Shown here piece by piece: positions 37,502-46,757 of a stretch of 64,000 bases of DNA; position 1 is the stretch's first letter, and each line of letters opens with the position of its first letter. The stretch lies in NCBI GenBank assembly GCA_028285035.1, contig JANQQF010000120.1, positions 1 to 64,000 of the forward strand, given 5' to 3'. This DNA is from Phycisphaerae bacterium (GTDB lineage: Bacteria; Chloroflexota; Anaerolineae; 4572-78; J111). The notes under the pieces were generated by a model. That model made no database searches, was not told the DNA's origin, and worked only from the letters and a program-made list of their open reading frames with translations. A program made the translations under genes and the position numbers.

Positions 37502-37525
37502 TTAGAGTAACTTTTTTGATAAAAA

Positions 37526-37592
37526 TTGACATGATGTATTAGGTGTGATATTGTTCTCAACAAATATCAACAAATATCAACAAATATCAACA
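37526..37592 (+). promoter_or_regulatory. Promoter with four 10-bp-phased TCAACAA operators
   Basis: TTGACA (37526-37531), 17 nt, TATTGT (37549-37554), then TCAACAAATA three times and TCAACAG at 37557, 37567, 37577 and 37587. Exact 10-bp spacing puts all copies on one face of the helix, right over the transcription start, as expected of a repressor array. It drives the dioxygenase gene and possibly those following. Confidence 0.75.
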
Positions 37593-37631
37593 GTGTCTAA
37601 AATTTAGTTAGTCAGAAAGGTGACATGCATC

Positions 37632-38669
37632 ATGATGAAAATTGATGAAATTTCAGCCGTTGACTCTCCTAGTCAAAAAAGTGAAATCCGTGAGCTATTT
37701 GATGAGAATGGCTATGTGGTAGTTCGCAATGTATTGGATCCGAAGACGGATCTACAGCCAGTGATTGATGAGTATAACGCAGTTTTGGATCGTTTGACAG
37801 AAGAATGGGTGAAAAATGGTGAACTCTCGTCAACTTACGCTGATTTGCCTTTTGATCAGCGGGTAATTGAAATTGTGGCCGAGACAGGCGACAAAGTTTA
37901 CGATCACTTTCGTATCTTCCTCAATCCCCCCAGTGCTACTACAGCCGATAGCCCGCTCCATGTTGGCCCCGCCATTTTTAATATGTTAACCAATCAAAAA
38001 CTGCTTGATGTGATCGAAACCTTCATTGGACCAGAAATCACCGTTAATCCTGTCAATGTCGTGCGCATAAAAGTGCCGGAGCGCCGTTTACCCAAGGATA
38101 AAAATTACCATATTGGGATGACGGCTGCTTGGTGGCATCAGGATCAGGGGGTTTTTGCTGATGATATTTCAGAGATTGACATGCTGACGGTTTGGCTTCC
38201 TTTATACGATGTCACCAAAGAGTCAGCTTGTTTGCAGGTCATTCCTGGCAGCCATCGGGAAGGGTTGTCGGTGCATTGCCAGAGTTCCGATCCTCATAAT
38301 GTCGGTATTCCCGAACTGATGTTAGGTAGTGTTCGGCACTATGTTGAGATGAAAGCCGGTGATGTTCATTTTCATCATCGGCTGGTGCAGCATGGCTCAC
38401 TTCGCAATTTGAGTGATCGTTTGCGCTTTAGTTTTGATCTACGCTATCAGCCTACAACCCAAGAAACCGGCCAAAGTGGTGGTGTTCCCTATGACTTTGT
38501 CGTCCCAACATTTACTGCCCGCAGCCCTTCCAACCCTGGCGCGGTTATGGATGATTGGCGCGAGTGGGCTAACCTACAAGAGGATACACGACGGCTCTTT
38601 ATGTCTGTTGATTGGGAAAACAATCCACCCCACAGCCAGTTCACCGCCGATCATCGCTATTGTCTTTAA
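37632..38669 (+). CDS. Phytanoyl-CoA dioxygenase (PhyH) family Fe(II)/2-oxoglutarate oxygenase
   Basis: About 345 aa. The facial triad is visible: HQDQG (HxD) at about residue 173 and the distal His in LVQHGSL, followed by RFSFDLRYQ with the 2-oxoglutarate-binding Arg. VIPGSHREGL is also typical of the family. Substrates of bacterial PhyH proteins are varied small molecules. In this sugar locus, hydroxylation or oxidative O-demethylation of a sugar is conceivable but unproven. The ATG at 37632 or 37635 fits AGAAAGG upstream. It sits under a TCAACAA operator array and is followed by a terminator. Confidence 0.87.
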   Translation: MMKIDEISAVDSPSQKSEIRELFDENGYVVVRNVLDPKTDLQPVIDEYNAVLDRLTEEWVKNGELSSTYADLPFDQRVIEIVAETGDKVYDHFRIFLNPPSATTADSPLHVGPAIFNMLTNQKLLDVIETFIGPEITVNPVNVVRIKVPERRLPKDKNYHIGMTAAWWHQDQGVFADDISEIDMLTVWLPLYDVTKESACLQVIPGSHREGLSVHCQSSDPHNVGIPELMLGSVRHYVEMKAGDVHFHHRLVQHGSLRNLSDRLRFSFDLRYQPTTQETGQSGGVPYDFVVPTFTARSPSNPGAVMDDWREWANLQEDTRRLFMSVDWENNPPHSQFTADHRYCL

Positions 38670-38677
38670 ACTAAAGT

Positions 38678-38704
38678 AAGGCCGAACAACTCTTCGGCCT
38701 TTTT
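38678..38704 (+). terminator. Rho-independent terminator
   Basis: AAGGCCGAA (38678-38686), loop CAACTC, TTCGGCCTT (38693-38701) and a T run. It ends the PhyH transcript. Confidence 0.88.
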
Positions 38705-38743
38705 CTTTCCACACTTGGTATTTACCTTTCAAAGGAGAAAGCT

Positions 38744-39799
38744 ATGAGTAAATCAATCGTTGATATTAGCCACGAATTTTTTGAGCAGGTCGTGTTGCCT
38801 GTGTTGCAGCGTGAATATCCTGAAGAAACGGCTCAAACCACCTTTGGTCTGTTTGGGCACGGTTCTGAAGCATTGAAAATGGATGATGAGTATTCTCGCG
38901 ATCATCATTGGGGTATTCGGATTGATGCACTAATGACCGCCGATGTTTTTGCTAATAAGCGGGAAGAGATGATGAAAACACTAGGCGAGAATATGCCGGA
39001 GAGCTTCCAAGGTGAGGCTCTGGGCGAGAGCACTCGGGCCGGAGCAGGACTGGCCCCCGATAATTTGGAAGCCTTCCTGACACGCACGATTGGGATCGAT
39101 CATCCCCCTGAAACTGACGAAGAGTGGCTGAATTTACCAGAGGAAGATATTATTCACCTGACCAACGGTGAAGTTTGGCATGACCCCACTGGGAAATTTA
39201 CTGCCATTCGGAATAAATTGAATGAGTATTATCCAGATGCCGTCTGGTATCGACGTATGGCTCATTGGTGTCGTTATCAGTCTGGTATGGGGACCTATGC
39301 CGTCAAACGGGCCATTCTGCGCGACAATGAAGTTTATGCTGTATTGGCCTTTGCTCGGGCCCTCCGCTTAACCATCCAACTCGCTTTCATGTTGGACAGA
39401 ACCTACTTCCCCTATGACAAATGGCTCTTTGCTTTTTTCAAACGACTGCCGCGAATGCATGATCGCATGGGGGCAATGGTGGAGGAGTCGGTTAGTCTAT
39501 CCACCTCCTGGGAACGGAAGCACGAACTGCTTGACCAAATGTCTGAAGTACTTGATCAGACGATGGTTGAAGATGGTGTCATCCCCCCTCATCCTCAACT
39601 CAAAGGCTCGCCAACCTCCGGCTATCGTTTGATGGAACACGCGTACAAAGAGCTGCTCGCCAAGGTTCCAGATAATATTAAAACCGTGATTCCGCTGTGG
39701 GATCAAGTTTATATGGAACAGTTTGTGGTCGGATATGTCGACAGTATTTCGACGGAGGCTTGGCACGGGGCCTTGAATTTATCCCCGGCTGAGGAATAG
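38744..39799 (+). CDS. DUF4037 nucleotidyltransferase-like protein, copy 1
   Basis: A 351-aa protein. The N-terminal block GLFGHGSEALKMDDEYSRDHHWG has the glycine-serine and acidic pattern of a nucleotidyltransferase-like fold seen in DUF4037 proteins. The C-terminal half is helical (AHWCRYQSGMGTYAVKRAILRDNEVYA, YFPYDKWLFAFFKRLP). Function unknown; aminoglycoside-type nucleotide transfer or a regulatory role has been suggested only by fold. AAAGGAGAAAGCT precedes the ATG. A close paralogue follows at 40075-41139, so the pair arose by duplication inside the locus. Confidence 0.82.
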   Translation: MSKSIVDISHEFFEQVVLPVLQREYPEETAQTTFGLFGHGSEALKMDDEYSRDHHWGIRIDALMTADVFANKREEMMKTLGENMPESFQGEALGESTRAGAGLAPDNLEAFLTRTIGIDHPPETDEEWLNLPEEDIIHLTNGEVWHDPTGKFTAIRNKLNEYYPDAVWYRRMAHWCRYQSGMGTYAVKRAILRDNEVYAVLAFARALRLTIQLAFMLDRTYFPYDKWLFAFFKRLPRMHDRMGAMVEESVSLSTSWERKHELLDQMSEVLDQTMVEDGVIPPHPQLKGSPTSGYRLMEHAYKELLAKVPDNIKTVIPLWDQVYMEQFVVGYVDSISTEAWHGALNLSPAEE

Positions 39800-39894
39800 A
39801 AGAACCCAGATGATGAGTTGAGTGATGAGTGTAATATCTATCGCTCAACTCACCTCAAGTTCATAATATTCAAGTGAACAATGTTTGTCTAAAA

Positions 39895-39965
39895 TTGACA
39901 CTTGGATCGTGTCATGCTAATATTCCGATAAATTTCAACAAAGTTCGATAAAATTCAACAAAAAC
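39895..39965 (+). promoter_or_regulatory. Promoter with 20-bp direct-repeat operators
   Basis: TTGACA (39895-39900), 17 nt, TAATAT (39918-39923), then two 20-bp units CGATAAATTTCAACAAAGTT (39926-39945) and CGATAAAATTCAACAAAAAC (39946-39965). TCAACAA is spaced 20 bp, two helical turns, again directly after the -10. It would drive the block from copy 2 of DUF4037 through the GH78-like gene and further. Confidence 0.75.
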
Positions 39966-40074
39966 TTCGGTGGGCTACCTCAAAATCTCTGGAGCTATGC
40001 ATGACAATCTCAAAATATCACCACATTTTGCCAGAGTTGCAGAGTCAAATCAATTTGAACAAGGAGGACCACCT

Positions 40075-41139
40075 ATGAGTGATTCGATCATTGATGTCAG
40101 TCGTGCTTTTTTTGAAGAAGTTGTTAAAGATATTCTGGAGGCAAACTTTCCTGAGGAGACGGCCCAGATGGCCTGTGGGGTATTTGGCTATGGCTCCGAA
40201 GTCCTCAGATTGGATGACGACTACTCCGCTGACCATCATTGGGGGCTGCGAATCAATGCTCTATTACCAGATGATCTCTTTGCTAACAAAGGGGAGGAAA
40301 TTCTCCAAGCTGTTGACACGCAAGCCCCGGATAACTTTCGAGGATATTCTTTACGAGAAGGCTTGATAACGGGTAAAGGTTTATCACTAACCAGCTTGGA
40401 TGCCTACCTGAACCAAACCATCGGGATTAATCATCCGCCGGAGAGCTACGCCGATTGGCTTGGGGTGCCGGAAGAGGACATCCTGCATATTGTCAATGGT
40501 GAGCTTTGGCATGATCCTTCTGGTCGTTTCTCCGCTATTCGGACTACCTTCAACGATTACTACCCCGAACCCGTCCGCTTACGTCGCATCGCCCACTGGT
40601 GCCGCTACTCTTCCGGGATGGGAACCTACGCGCTCAAACGGGCCATTCTGCGTGACAATGACTATTTTGCTACCGTGGCTTTTGGCAAATCATTGCGCTG
40701 GTTGGTGCAGATCGCCTTTATGCTGGATAAACAATACTACCCCTACGATAAATGGATCATGGCCTTCTTTGAAAAGCTACCCCGGCTCTATAAACCATTG
40801 GGGCCGCTTGTTGAAGAGGCAACCAAACTTTCTACTGGATGGGATAAAAAGTTGGATTTACTTCATCAGATGATCGATATTTTGGATGAGACAATGGTTG
40901 CTGATGGTATCATCCAGCCCCACGCAAAGTTCGCCCATTCGCCCACGTCTGGCTACCGTTTGATGGAGCACGCCTACGCTGAAATTTTGCAAGGTCTGCC
41001 CGAAGACATTAGAACGATCGTCCCGGTTTGGGATCAGATCCCCTTAGAGCGTTTTCATAGCGGTTATGTCAGTACCTTAGATATAAATACCTGGGACGGT
41101 ATCTTAAAATTAATTCCAGAAGGAAAGGATCACTCATGA
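40075..41139 (+). CDS. DUF4037 nucleotidyltransferase-like protein, copy 2
   Basis: A 354-aa paralogue of the gene at 38744, colinear throughout (GYGSEVLRLDDDYSADHHWG; HWCRYSSGMGTYALKRAILRDNDYF; YYPYDKWIMAFFEKLP). I place the start at ATG 40075 after AAGGAGG. An in-frame ATG further upstream would add 35 residues absent from copy 1. Its stop overlaps the next gene by 4 nt (ATGA), so it is translationally coupled to the UROD-family gene. Confidence 0.85.
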   Translation: MSDSIIDVSRAFFEEVVKDILEANFPEETAQMACGVFGYGSEVLRLDDDYSADHHWGLRINALLPDDLFANKGEEILQAVDTQAPDNFRGYSLREGLITGKGLSLTSLDAYLNQTIGINHPPESYADWLGVPEEDILHIVNGELWHDPSGRFSAIRTTFNDYYPEPVRLRRIAHWCRYSSGMGTYALKRAILRDNDYFATVAFGKSLRWLVQIAFMLDKQYYPYDKWIMAFFEKLPRLYKPLGPLVEEATKLSTGWDKKLDLLHQMIDILDETMVADGIIQPHAKFAHSPTSGYRLMEHAYAEILQGLPEDIRTIVPVWDQIPLERFHSGYVSTLDINTWDGILKLIPEGKDHS

Positions 41140-42119
41140 ATAGTAAAGAACGAGTGTTAGCTACGATTAAACATGAGCCGGTTGATCGCACCCCGATTGA
41201 TTGCCTGCTCTATCAGCAAAATTTTGTCGATATGCTGGCTGAGGAATACGGATCACGTAGTGAGTTTATGGATGAGTTCAATATCGATTTTTTTACCGGC
41301 TTTGTGCCTTGGCCCAATCAATTAGGGCGAAAGATCGATGTTACAGAGTTGGCCGAGGTTGATTTAGGTGATGCCCATGACCCGAAATGGCTGACTCACA
41401 GTGACTGGACACCTGATTTCGCTGGGGCCAATATCGTTGAGGCGGTTGAATGGCATGGTGATAAACGAATTATAACTGCTCATATTTGGGGCATTCTGGA
41501 GGGTACCAGTTCTTTTTTGGGAATTGAGGACTGTTGGGCCAATTTGGCCTCGGAACCCGAACTGATGACTGCCTGGTTTGATCGTTACTCCGACTGGCTG
41601 TGTCAGGAAGTGGAGAGCTGTGTCAAGGCTGGTGTAAATATGGTTACCTTGTCCGATGACTGGGGTAGTAATCAAAATATGCTCTTTTCCCCCCGTATGT
41701 GGCGCAAGATGATTAAACCTTATGCCGCAAAAGTAGTGCAGCATGCCAAATCGTGTGGTGCTATTGTCAATCTGCATAGTGACGGCTATGTCCTGAATAT
41801 TATGGATGATATTATCGAGATGGGCTACGATGTCATGCACCCAGTGCAAGAAAGTGCTGGGATGGACCCTGTGCTCATCAAGGAGAAATATGCGGATCAG
41901 CTAGTGGTTTACGGCTCGCTTGATGTGGTGGATGGCCTTTATACCCACGACGGGGAAGCTTTGGACGAATATATCACTAAGCGTTTTGAGATCTATGCCC
42001 CAGGGGGGAGATTTATTTTCAACACCGGCCACTTTGTACAACCTGACATTCCTCCAGCGCGATTAATTCGCGCCTACACTTTAGTCAATAAATTAGCCAA
42101 TCGGTACAACACCCTATGA
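41136..42119 (+). CDS. UROD/MtaA-family putative corrinoid methyltransferase 1
   Basis: A 327-aa TIM-barrel protein of the uroporphyrinogen-decarboxylase superfamily. It opens with MNSKERVLATIKHEPVDRTPID and has NLHSDGYVLNI, where methyltransferases of this superfamily place zinc ligands; here the pattern is HxD rather than the HxC of MtaA. It lacks the porphyrin-binding pattern of true HemE and is not near heme genes. With the second member (45233) and the corrinoid protein (46758) it suggests a methyl-transfer system. It is coupled by ATGA overlaps on both sides. Confidence 0.8.
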   Translation: MNSKERVLATIKHEPVDRTPIDCLLYQQNFVDMLAEEYGSRSEFMDEFNIDFFTGFVPWPNQLGRKIDVTELAEVDLGDAHDPKWLTHSDWTPDFAGANIVEAVEWHGDKRIITAHIWGILEGTSSFLGIEDCWANLASEPELMTAWFDRYSDWLCQEVESCVKAGVNMVTLSDDWGSNQNMLFSPRMWRKMIKPYAAKVVQHAKSCGAIVNLHSDGYVLNIMDDIIEMGYDVMHPVQESAGMDPVLIKEKYADQLVVYGSLDVVDGLYTHDGEALDEYITKRFEIYAPGGRFIFNTGHFVQPDIPPARLIRAYTLVNKLANRYNTL

Positions 42120-44233
42120 GTGTCTTAAACTTTCCTGCCGATGCGGTTTGGATTGGCTCGGCTCACGCATTTGATCTGAATGAGGCCTATCTTTGCTTTC
42201 GGTCACCTGCTGCGTGGCAGCTATCCGCTGTACCCGATCAGGCTGATCTTTTCATCACCGCTGATAGTCGTTACAAGCTCTGGATCAACGGCCAATTTGT
42301 GACCCGAGGCCCATCTCGCAGTTTCCCCCACAATCAATTTGTGGATCAGCTAGATGTAACCGCCTATCTGCGCGAGGGCACAAATACGCTGGCTGTACAG
42401 GTCTATCAACCGGGGTACTCACACTTTGCCTATGTTCATCGCGGGGCGGCGGGGCTACTCGCTCATCTGGTCTGTGACGGTGAAACGGCTTTTGTTTCCA
42501 ATCTCGATTGGCGATTTCAGCGTGATCACTCCTTCAATCCCAACGTGCCTCGGGTCTCTATCTACGGCACTGGGGTTGAGGAACGGGATATGAAGTTAGT
42601 GACCGATTGGATGGCTCCCGAATATGACGATTCGACTTGGGAAACACCACGCCTTTTTGCCCCAGTGAATGGTGACCCTTGGACGGGAATGAGTTTGCGA
42701 GCCATGCCGTTGATGGTGGAACGGGAAATCCCGATGCGACTCATTGAGACACGGCAAGGGGCGTACCCCGAAGCTCATTGGGCGGATGCTCATTTAGCCC
42801 TGCGTGAGGGCTGGCTCGCCGCCACCGCCTCGTCTGGCCCATCACCAGATGAGACCGGTTGGATCACGGTCAATTTGGCGGCTGAAGAAACAGCCTACTG
42901 GCTCTTCGATTTAGGCCGCGATTATACCTGTCAGGGCTGGGCGGAGGTGAAAGGGGCAACAGGGCAGGAGATGCTGTCCATCGGGTATCAAGAAAAAATT
43001 CGGGACGGGGCCTTGGTCATCTCCGATCCGGCGACCTACTGCCGAGTTCGGCTGACGGATCGATTTCAGTTGCGATCAGGGGATCAGATGGTTGAAGGCT
43101 TCACCCTACGGGGTGGCCGTTACCTGATTTTTCAGGTGAGTGGACCGACAGAAACAAACTTTCAATTCAGACCTCACGTGCGTGTTTCAGAATACCCTGT
43201 CGACGTCACGAAACCGTTACAAACAAGTGATCCCTTACTTAATAATATCATCACCATCTGTGAAACAACCTTTGAGGCGTGTTTGCAAGACGGCTTTGTC
43301 GATAGCACTTGGCGGGAAAGCTCACAATGGATTGGGGATGCCTTGCCGCAAAGCCAAATTATGGCCGCCATGACAGATGATGCTCGACCGCTCAAGCAGG
43401 TGATTGAGATGGGGGCGGAAGGGGCTTACCCAGATGGTGTCTTACCCAGCGTCTTGCCGGGTGAGGTCCACGCTTACGCCGTCGTCGATTACAACTTTAC
43501 CTGGGTCGAGTTGCTTCATCTTTATTATGGCTTGAGTGGCGATAATAAACTGATAGGGCGGATGTGGCCGGTCTTGCAAAAAATGCTGGATCGATTTCAT
43601 CAAGACTCGAATGAGGCGGGCTTAATTATCAGCCAACCAGGCCGACGGCTATTTCTGGATTGGGCCCCTGTCTCTCGGAATGAACCGAACGCCATTTACA
43701 ACTTCCGTTATTTGTCAGCCTTGCAAGAAGCCGTGATGTTGGCTGAGGCTTGCGGACGAAATACGGACGGAGCAGCGGCGTGGCGAGAACGCGCCGAGCA
43801 ATTACAGACCGCCCTGCGATCAACCTACTGGCGCGATGGTCGCTGGTATGATGATTTAGAGGGGAACACCTTCTCGCAATTGTCAGCTACCTTCGCCGTG
43901 GCAACAGGAACCGCAACCACAGAAGAAAGCCCGGCGTTGTTAGAAGCCGTCATTGCCCGATCACTCGATCAGGGCGATGACCCTGCACCTGATAAAATGG
44001 TGCTGGCCAGTCCATTTATGCACAACTACATTCTTGAAACGTTGCGTCAGCATCAGAAGCTGGATGAGGTTATCGAAATTATTCGGCAACGATGGGGCCG
44101 TTGGGTTGAATGGGGCTATCCGACCACCTGGGAAAACTGGAGCGTCGATTTTCCAGATGGGTCACAGTGTCACGCCTTCTCAGCCCACCCGCGTTATCAT
44201 CTGGCCGAAATTGCCAAAGTCCGGTCTTTGTAG
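42116..44233 (+). CDS. GH78-like alpha-L-rhamnosidase, cytoplasmic
   Basis: A 705-aa glycoside hydrolase. The N-terminal beta domain has YKLWINGQFVTRGPSR and the carbohydrate-module-like AYLREGTNTLAVQVY. The middle has GGRYLIFQVSG. The (alpha/alpha)6 barrel carries DSTWRESSQWIGDA, corresponding to the family's general-acid motif region (RE...W.GD). LDWAPVSRNE follows. The Glu-rich C-terminal part ends in HPRYHLAEIAK. There is no signal peptide, so it acts on imported rhamnosides. The ATGA overlap with the UROD-family gene ties it to the same operon. Confidence 0.82.
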   Translation: MSVLNFPADAVWIGSAHAFDLNEAYLCFRSPAAWQLSAVPDQADLFITADSRYKLWINGQFVTRGPSRSFPHNQFVDQLDVTAYLREGTNTLAVQVYQPGYSHFAYVHRGAAGLLAHLVCDGETAFVSNLDWRFQRDHSFNPNVPRVSIYGTGVEERDMKLVTDWMAPEYDDSTWETPRLFAPVNGDPWTGMSLRAMPLMVEREIPMRLIETRQGAYPEAHWADAHLALREGWLAATASSGPSPDETGWITVNLAAEETAYWLFDLGRDYTCQGWAEVKGATGQEMLSIGYQEKIRDGALVISDPATYCRVRLTDRFQLRSGDQMVEGFTLRGGRYLIFQVSGPTETNFQFRPHVRVSEYPVDVTKPLQTSDPLLNNIITICETTFEACLQDGFVDSTWRESSQWIGDALPQSQIMAAMTDDARPLKQVIEMGAEGAYPDGVLPSVLPGEVHAYAVVDYNFTWVELLHLYYGLSGDNKLIGRMWPVLQKMLDRFHQDSNEAGLIISQPGRRLFLDWAPVSRNEPNAIYNFRYLSALQEAVMLAEACGRNTDGAAAWRERAEQLQTALRSTYWRDGRWYDDLEGNTFSQLSATFAVATGTATTEESPALLEAVIARSLDQGDDPAPDKMVLASPFMHNYILETLRQHQKLDEVIEIIRQRWGRWVEWGYPTTWENWSVDFPDGSQCHAFSAHPRYHLAEIAKVRSL

Positions 44234-44248
44234 CCTGTTAGGTTAACT

Positions 44249-45130
44249 ATGACCCAACACGTCATCTATCGTCAAATTAACAAGGATTACGCCTACTGGA
44301 TTGAAAAACGACGTTTTGGTCAGGAGAAGGGTGGGCATGTCGCTGGTCTGTTGAGCTATCTTGAGGATGGCGAGGTGAAGCAGAATATTCTGATCGACTC
44401 GGGCTTAGGAACGATTGAGGGCCTGGCAGATTGCGTTGATGACTCATTTTGGGATGAGCCGTTAGATATCTTCATCACCCACGGCCACATCGATCATCAC
44501 GCTGAGCTGATGATTATCTCCGAAATCTACTGTCAACGACGGGGTAAGAACATTTACGATATTCGGCCTCCTGTGTCAGTCTATTGTACGGCGGATACCC
44601 ATATCCATTTGGATCGGACGCACTGGTGGGGGTATCGGGGTGGCAAAACGCTTCAATACAAAGAGATTAAGGCGATGCAACCTGTTAAACATGGACCATT
44701 CTCAATCATACCGCTCCCCGTGGATCATTTTGTTGGTGCTGTTCTATTCTTGATTGAATTTACACTCACCCGGCCCTACAAAATTGTGATTGGTTGGGAC
44801 ACAACAACCTTACCTTTAGAGCATACACCAGTGATGCAGGCCCCCTCTCTCATGTTACTCGATGCAACGAGTTGGCACGGGATGGCGGCCGAAATTGGGC
44901 ACAGTGGTATTGAAGATTTAGTCAGTACTGGCTATTTGGATAAATTGCAACTTCACTATCAGCCAGAGATGCACCGTTACGGGGCCTATTTTGTTCACTA
45001 TAGCGGATGGGAAGATCCCGAAGGGGCCTTATCTGATGAGGCATTGAAAGAAAAGTTTGATACCCACTACCCCACCCTGGCGAATGTCGTTCGCGTTGCT
45101 GAGCGCGGACAACAATGGGATTTTTATTAG
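44249..45130 (+). CDS. Metallo-beta-lactamase-fold hydrolase
   Basis: A 293-aa protein with the metal motif THGHIDHHAE (HxHxDH), later His/Asp in LPVDHF and GWDTTTLP, and a distal His in LLDATSWHG. The order fits the metallo-beta-lactamase superfamily, whose members include lactonases and phosphodiesterases. In this locus a sugar lactonase is a reasonable guess given the dehydrogenases downstream, but the sequence alone does not decide. It starts 15 nt after the GH78-like gene. Confidence 0.8.
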   Translation: MTQHVIYRQINKDYAYWIEKRRFGQEKGGHVAGLLSYLEDGEVKQNILIDSGLGTIEGLADCVDDSFWDEPLDIFITHGHIDHHAELMIISEIYCQRRGKNIYDIRPPVSVYCTADTHIHLDRTHWWGYRGGKTLQYKEIKAMQPVKHGPFSIIPLPVDHFVGAVLFLIEFTLTRPYKIVIGWDTTTLPLEHTPVMQAPSLMLLDATSWHGMAAEIGHSGIEDLVSTGYLDKLQLHYQPEMHRYGAYFVHYSGWEDPEGALSDEALKEKFDTHYPTLANVVRVAERGQQWDFY

Positions 45131-45162
45131 CCACTATTTAGGGATTTGGGTAGAAAAAAGTA

Positions 45163-45210
45163 ACGTAGGCATCCTTGCCTGCGGACTGACAGGCTAGAAG
45201 CCTGTGATAC
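45163..45210. repeat. Small intergenic hairpin repeat
   Basis: GGCATCCTTGCCTGC and ACAGGCTAGAAGCCTGT (a perfect small hairpin) lie between the hydrolase and the second UROD-family gene. The layout resembles common dispersed palindromes. No coding potential. Confidence 0.5.
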
Positions 45211-45232
45211 TCTATTTTTAAGGGAGCATTCA

Positions 45233-46570
45233 ATGAATTCACGTGAGCGCGTTTTAGCGACCATCCGACACGAAGAGCCTGACCGGGTGCCCATCGATAT
45301 TGGGGGGACGGGGGTCACGGCCATTAACCTCATTGCCTATGGCAATCTCAAACGCCATTTAGGACTAACTGAAGGAAAAGCTCGTATATTTCACACCTGG
45401 ATACAGACCGCAGAGTTAGAGGCCGAAATCGCTGATCGGCTTCACACTGATACGGTCACATTGCCCCGGTACAAGATGTCATTGGGTATCCCGAACGAAA
45501 AATTCAAGCCTTGGACTTTTGTCGATGGCACGGAGTTCCTGGTTCCAGAAGGATTCAGCCCCAGCCAAAATGAGTTTGGCGATTATGAGTGGTTTGAACA
45601 CGGGGTCAAACTGGCTGAAGCACCGGGTGAAGGCACACACGGTTTCTCCTTGCGCTATCATCCGCTAAAAGACGCGACCACAACCAAGGAGATTGATGAT
45701 TGGTTTGACACCTACGATGGTAATTTTATGGCCCGTATCAAGGTCACCGATGAAGAGTTGGATTGGGCCCGCAACTTTGCTAAACATTTGCGCGAAACCA
45801 CAGACAAAGCAATTGTCGCTGATTACTTTGCGACGGTGTTGGAACATGCCCAGGGCATCATTGGTTGGGACACCATTTATATGCACATGCTGGCCGAGCC
45901 ACATATCGCCAAACATTTCTTTGAGCGCTTGACCCACGAACTAATCACCGGCATACAGCGATATCTTGGCGCTGTTGGTGAATATATCGATGTCTTTATG
46001 TGTGCCGATGACATTGGACACCAACGGGGTCCGATGATGAAATTAGATGTGTATCGAGAGTTTGTTCTCCCCGGCCACAAGGCGATTTTTGAGACGGTTC
46101 ACAACAACAGCAATGCCGCTATTTTCTTCCATACAGATGGTGCAGTGCAAACGCTCCTGCCTGAATTGATTGATGCTGGAATGGATTGCTTCAACACCGT
46201 GCAAACCGATGCCGCCGATATGGACGCGATGGAGCTGAAGCGAAAATTTGGCAAGAACGTCACCTTCTGGGGCGGAGGGGTCGATACACACCGGGTGATG
46301 CCCTTTGCCACGCCGGAGCAGGTGCGCGAGGATGTACGTCGCCGCATCAAGATTTTTGGTCCAGGTGGTGGCTACGTCTTCTCCTCGATTCATAATATTC
46401 TAGGCGATGTTCCGCCACAGAATATCTTGGCCGCCGTTGACGCTATTCTCGAATTTGGTCACTATCCTATCGAGGCTGGCCCAGAATCACAGGAAGAATT
46501 GGCCGAGCGTCTAACTAGCGTGAATTATTGGCAGAAGCCCATGGCTGATTTAGAAGCGATGGTTAAGTGA
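45233..46570 (+). CDS. UROD/MtaA-family putative corrinoid methyltransferase 2
   Basis: A 445-aa member of the same superfamily as 41136 but longer. It opens MNSRERVLATIRHEEPDRVPIDIGG and has FFHTDGAVQTLLPELIDAG at the position of the metal site (HxD), then YVFSSIHNILGDVPPQNI. AAGGGAGC lies before the ATG. Its nearest downstream partner is a corrinoid protein, the usual pairing for a substrate:corrinoid methyltransferase. A methylated sugar is a possible methyl donor in this locus (inference). Confidence 0.82.
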   Translation: MNSRERVLATIRHEEPDRVPIDIGGTGVTAINLIAYGNLKRHLGLTEGKARIFHTWIQTAELEAEIADRLHTDTVTLPRYKMSLGIPNEKFKPWTFVDGTEFLVPEGFSPSQNEFGDYEWFEHGVKLAEAPGEGTHGFSLRYHPLKDATTTKEIDDWFDTYDGNFMARIKVTDEELDWARNFAKHLRETTDKAIVADYFATVLEHAQGIIGWDTIYMHMLAEPHIAKHFFERLTHELITGIQRYLGAVGEYIDVFMCADDIGHQRGPMMKLDVYREFVLPGHKAIFETVHNNSNAAIFFHTDGAVQTLLPELIDAGMDCFNTVQTDAADMDAMELKRKFGKNVTFWGGGVDTHRVMPFATPEQVREDVRRRIKIFGPGGGYVFSSIHNILGDVPPQNILAAVDAILEFGHYPIEAGPESQEELAERLTSVNYWQKPMADLEAMVK

Positions 46571-46635
46571 TAAGCTCAATTTTTGGAGAAAAAGTGCTTG
46601 TGTCATTCATTATCACTCACGAATATTGCAAAATC

Positions 46636-46687
46636 TAGGACGTAGCACGTAGGACGTAGTGCATAATTGGGTCAATTCTACGTCCTA
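46636..46687. repeat. TAGGACGTAG direct and inverted repeats
   Basis: TAGGACGTAG at 46636 and 46650 and its complement CTACGTCCTA at 46678 form a small hairpin cluster before the corrinoid-protein gene. It may be a dispersed palindrome or an operator. No further signal in the 46571-46757 gap. Confidence 0.5.
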
Positions 46688-46757
46688 ATCAGAATACTGG
46701 GCTATGTGTTTTGAAAGTCTAGACTAAATATAACAAAGAAATACGAGGTGTAACGTT

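Noticed and set aside
37557..37592. TCAACAAATA repeats as a CRISPR array
   Set aside because: The units are only 10 bp with no spacers and sit on a promoter. They look like operator sites.
45233..46570. UROD-family gene as hemE (uroporphyrinogen decarboxylase)
   Set aside because: The N-terminus lacks the porphyrin-substrate pattern of HemE, no heme genes are near, and a corrinoid protein follows.
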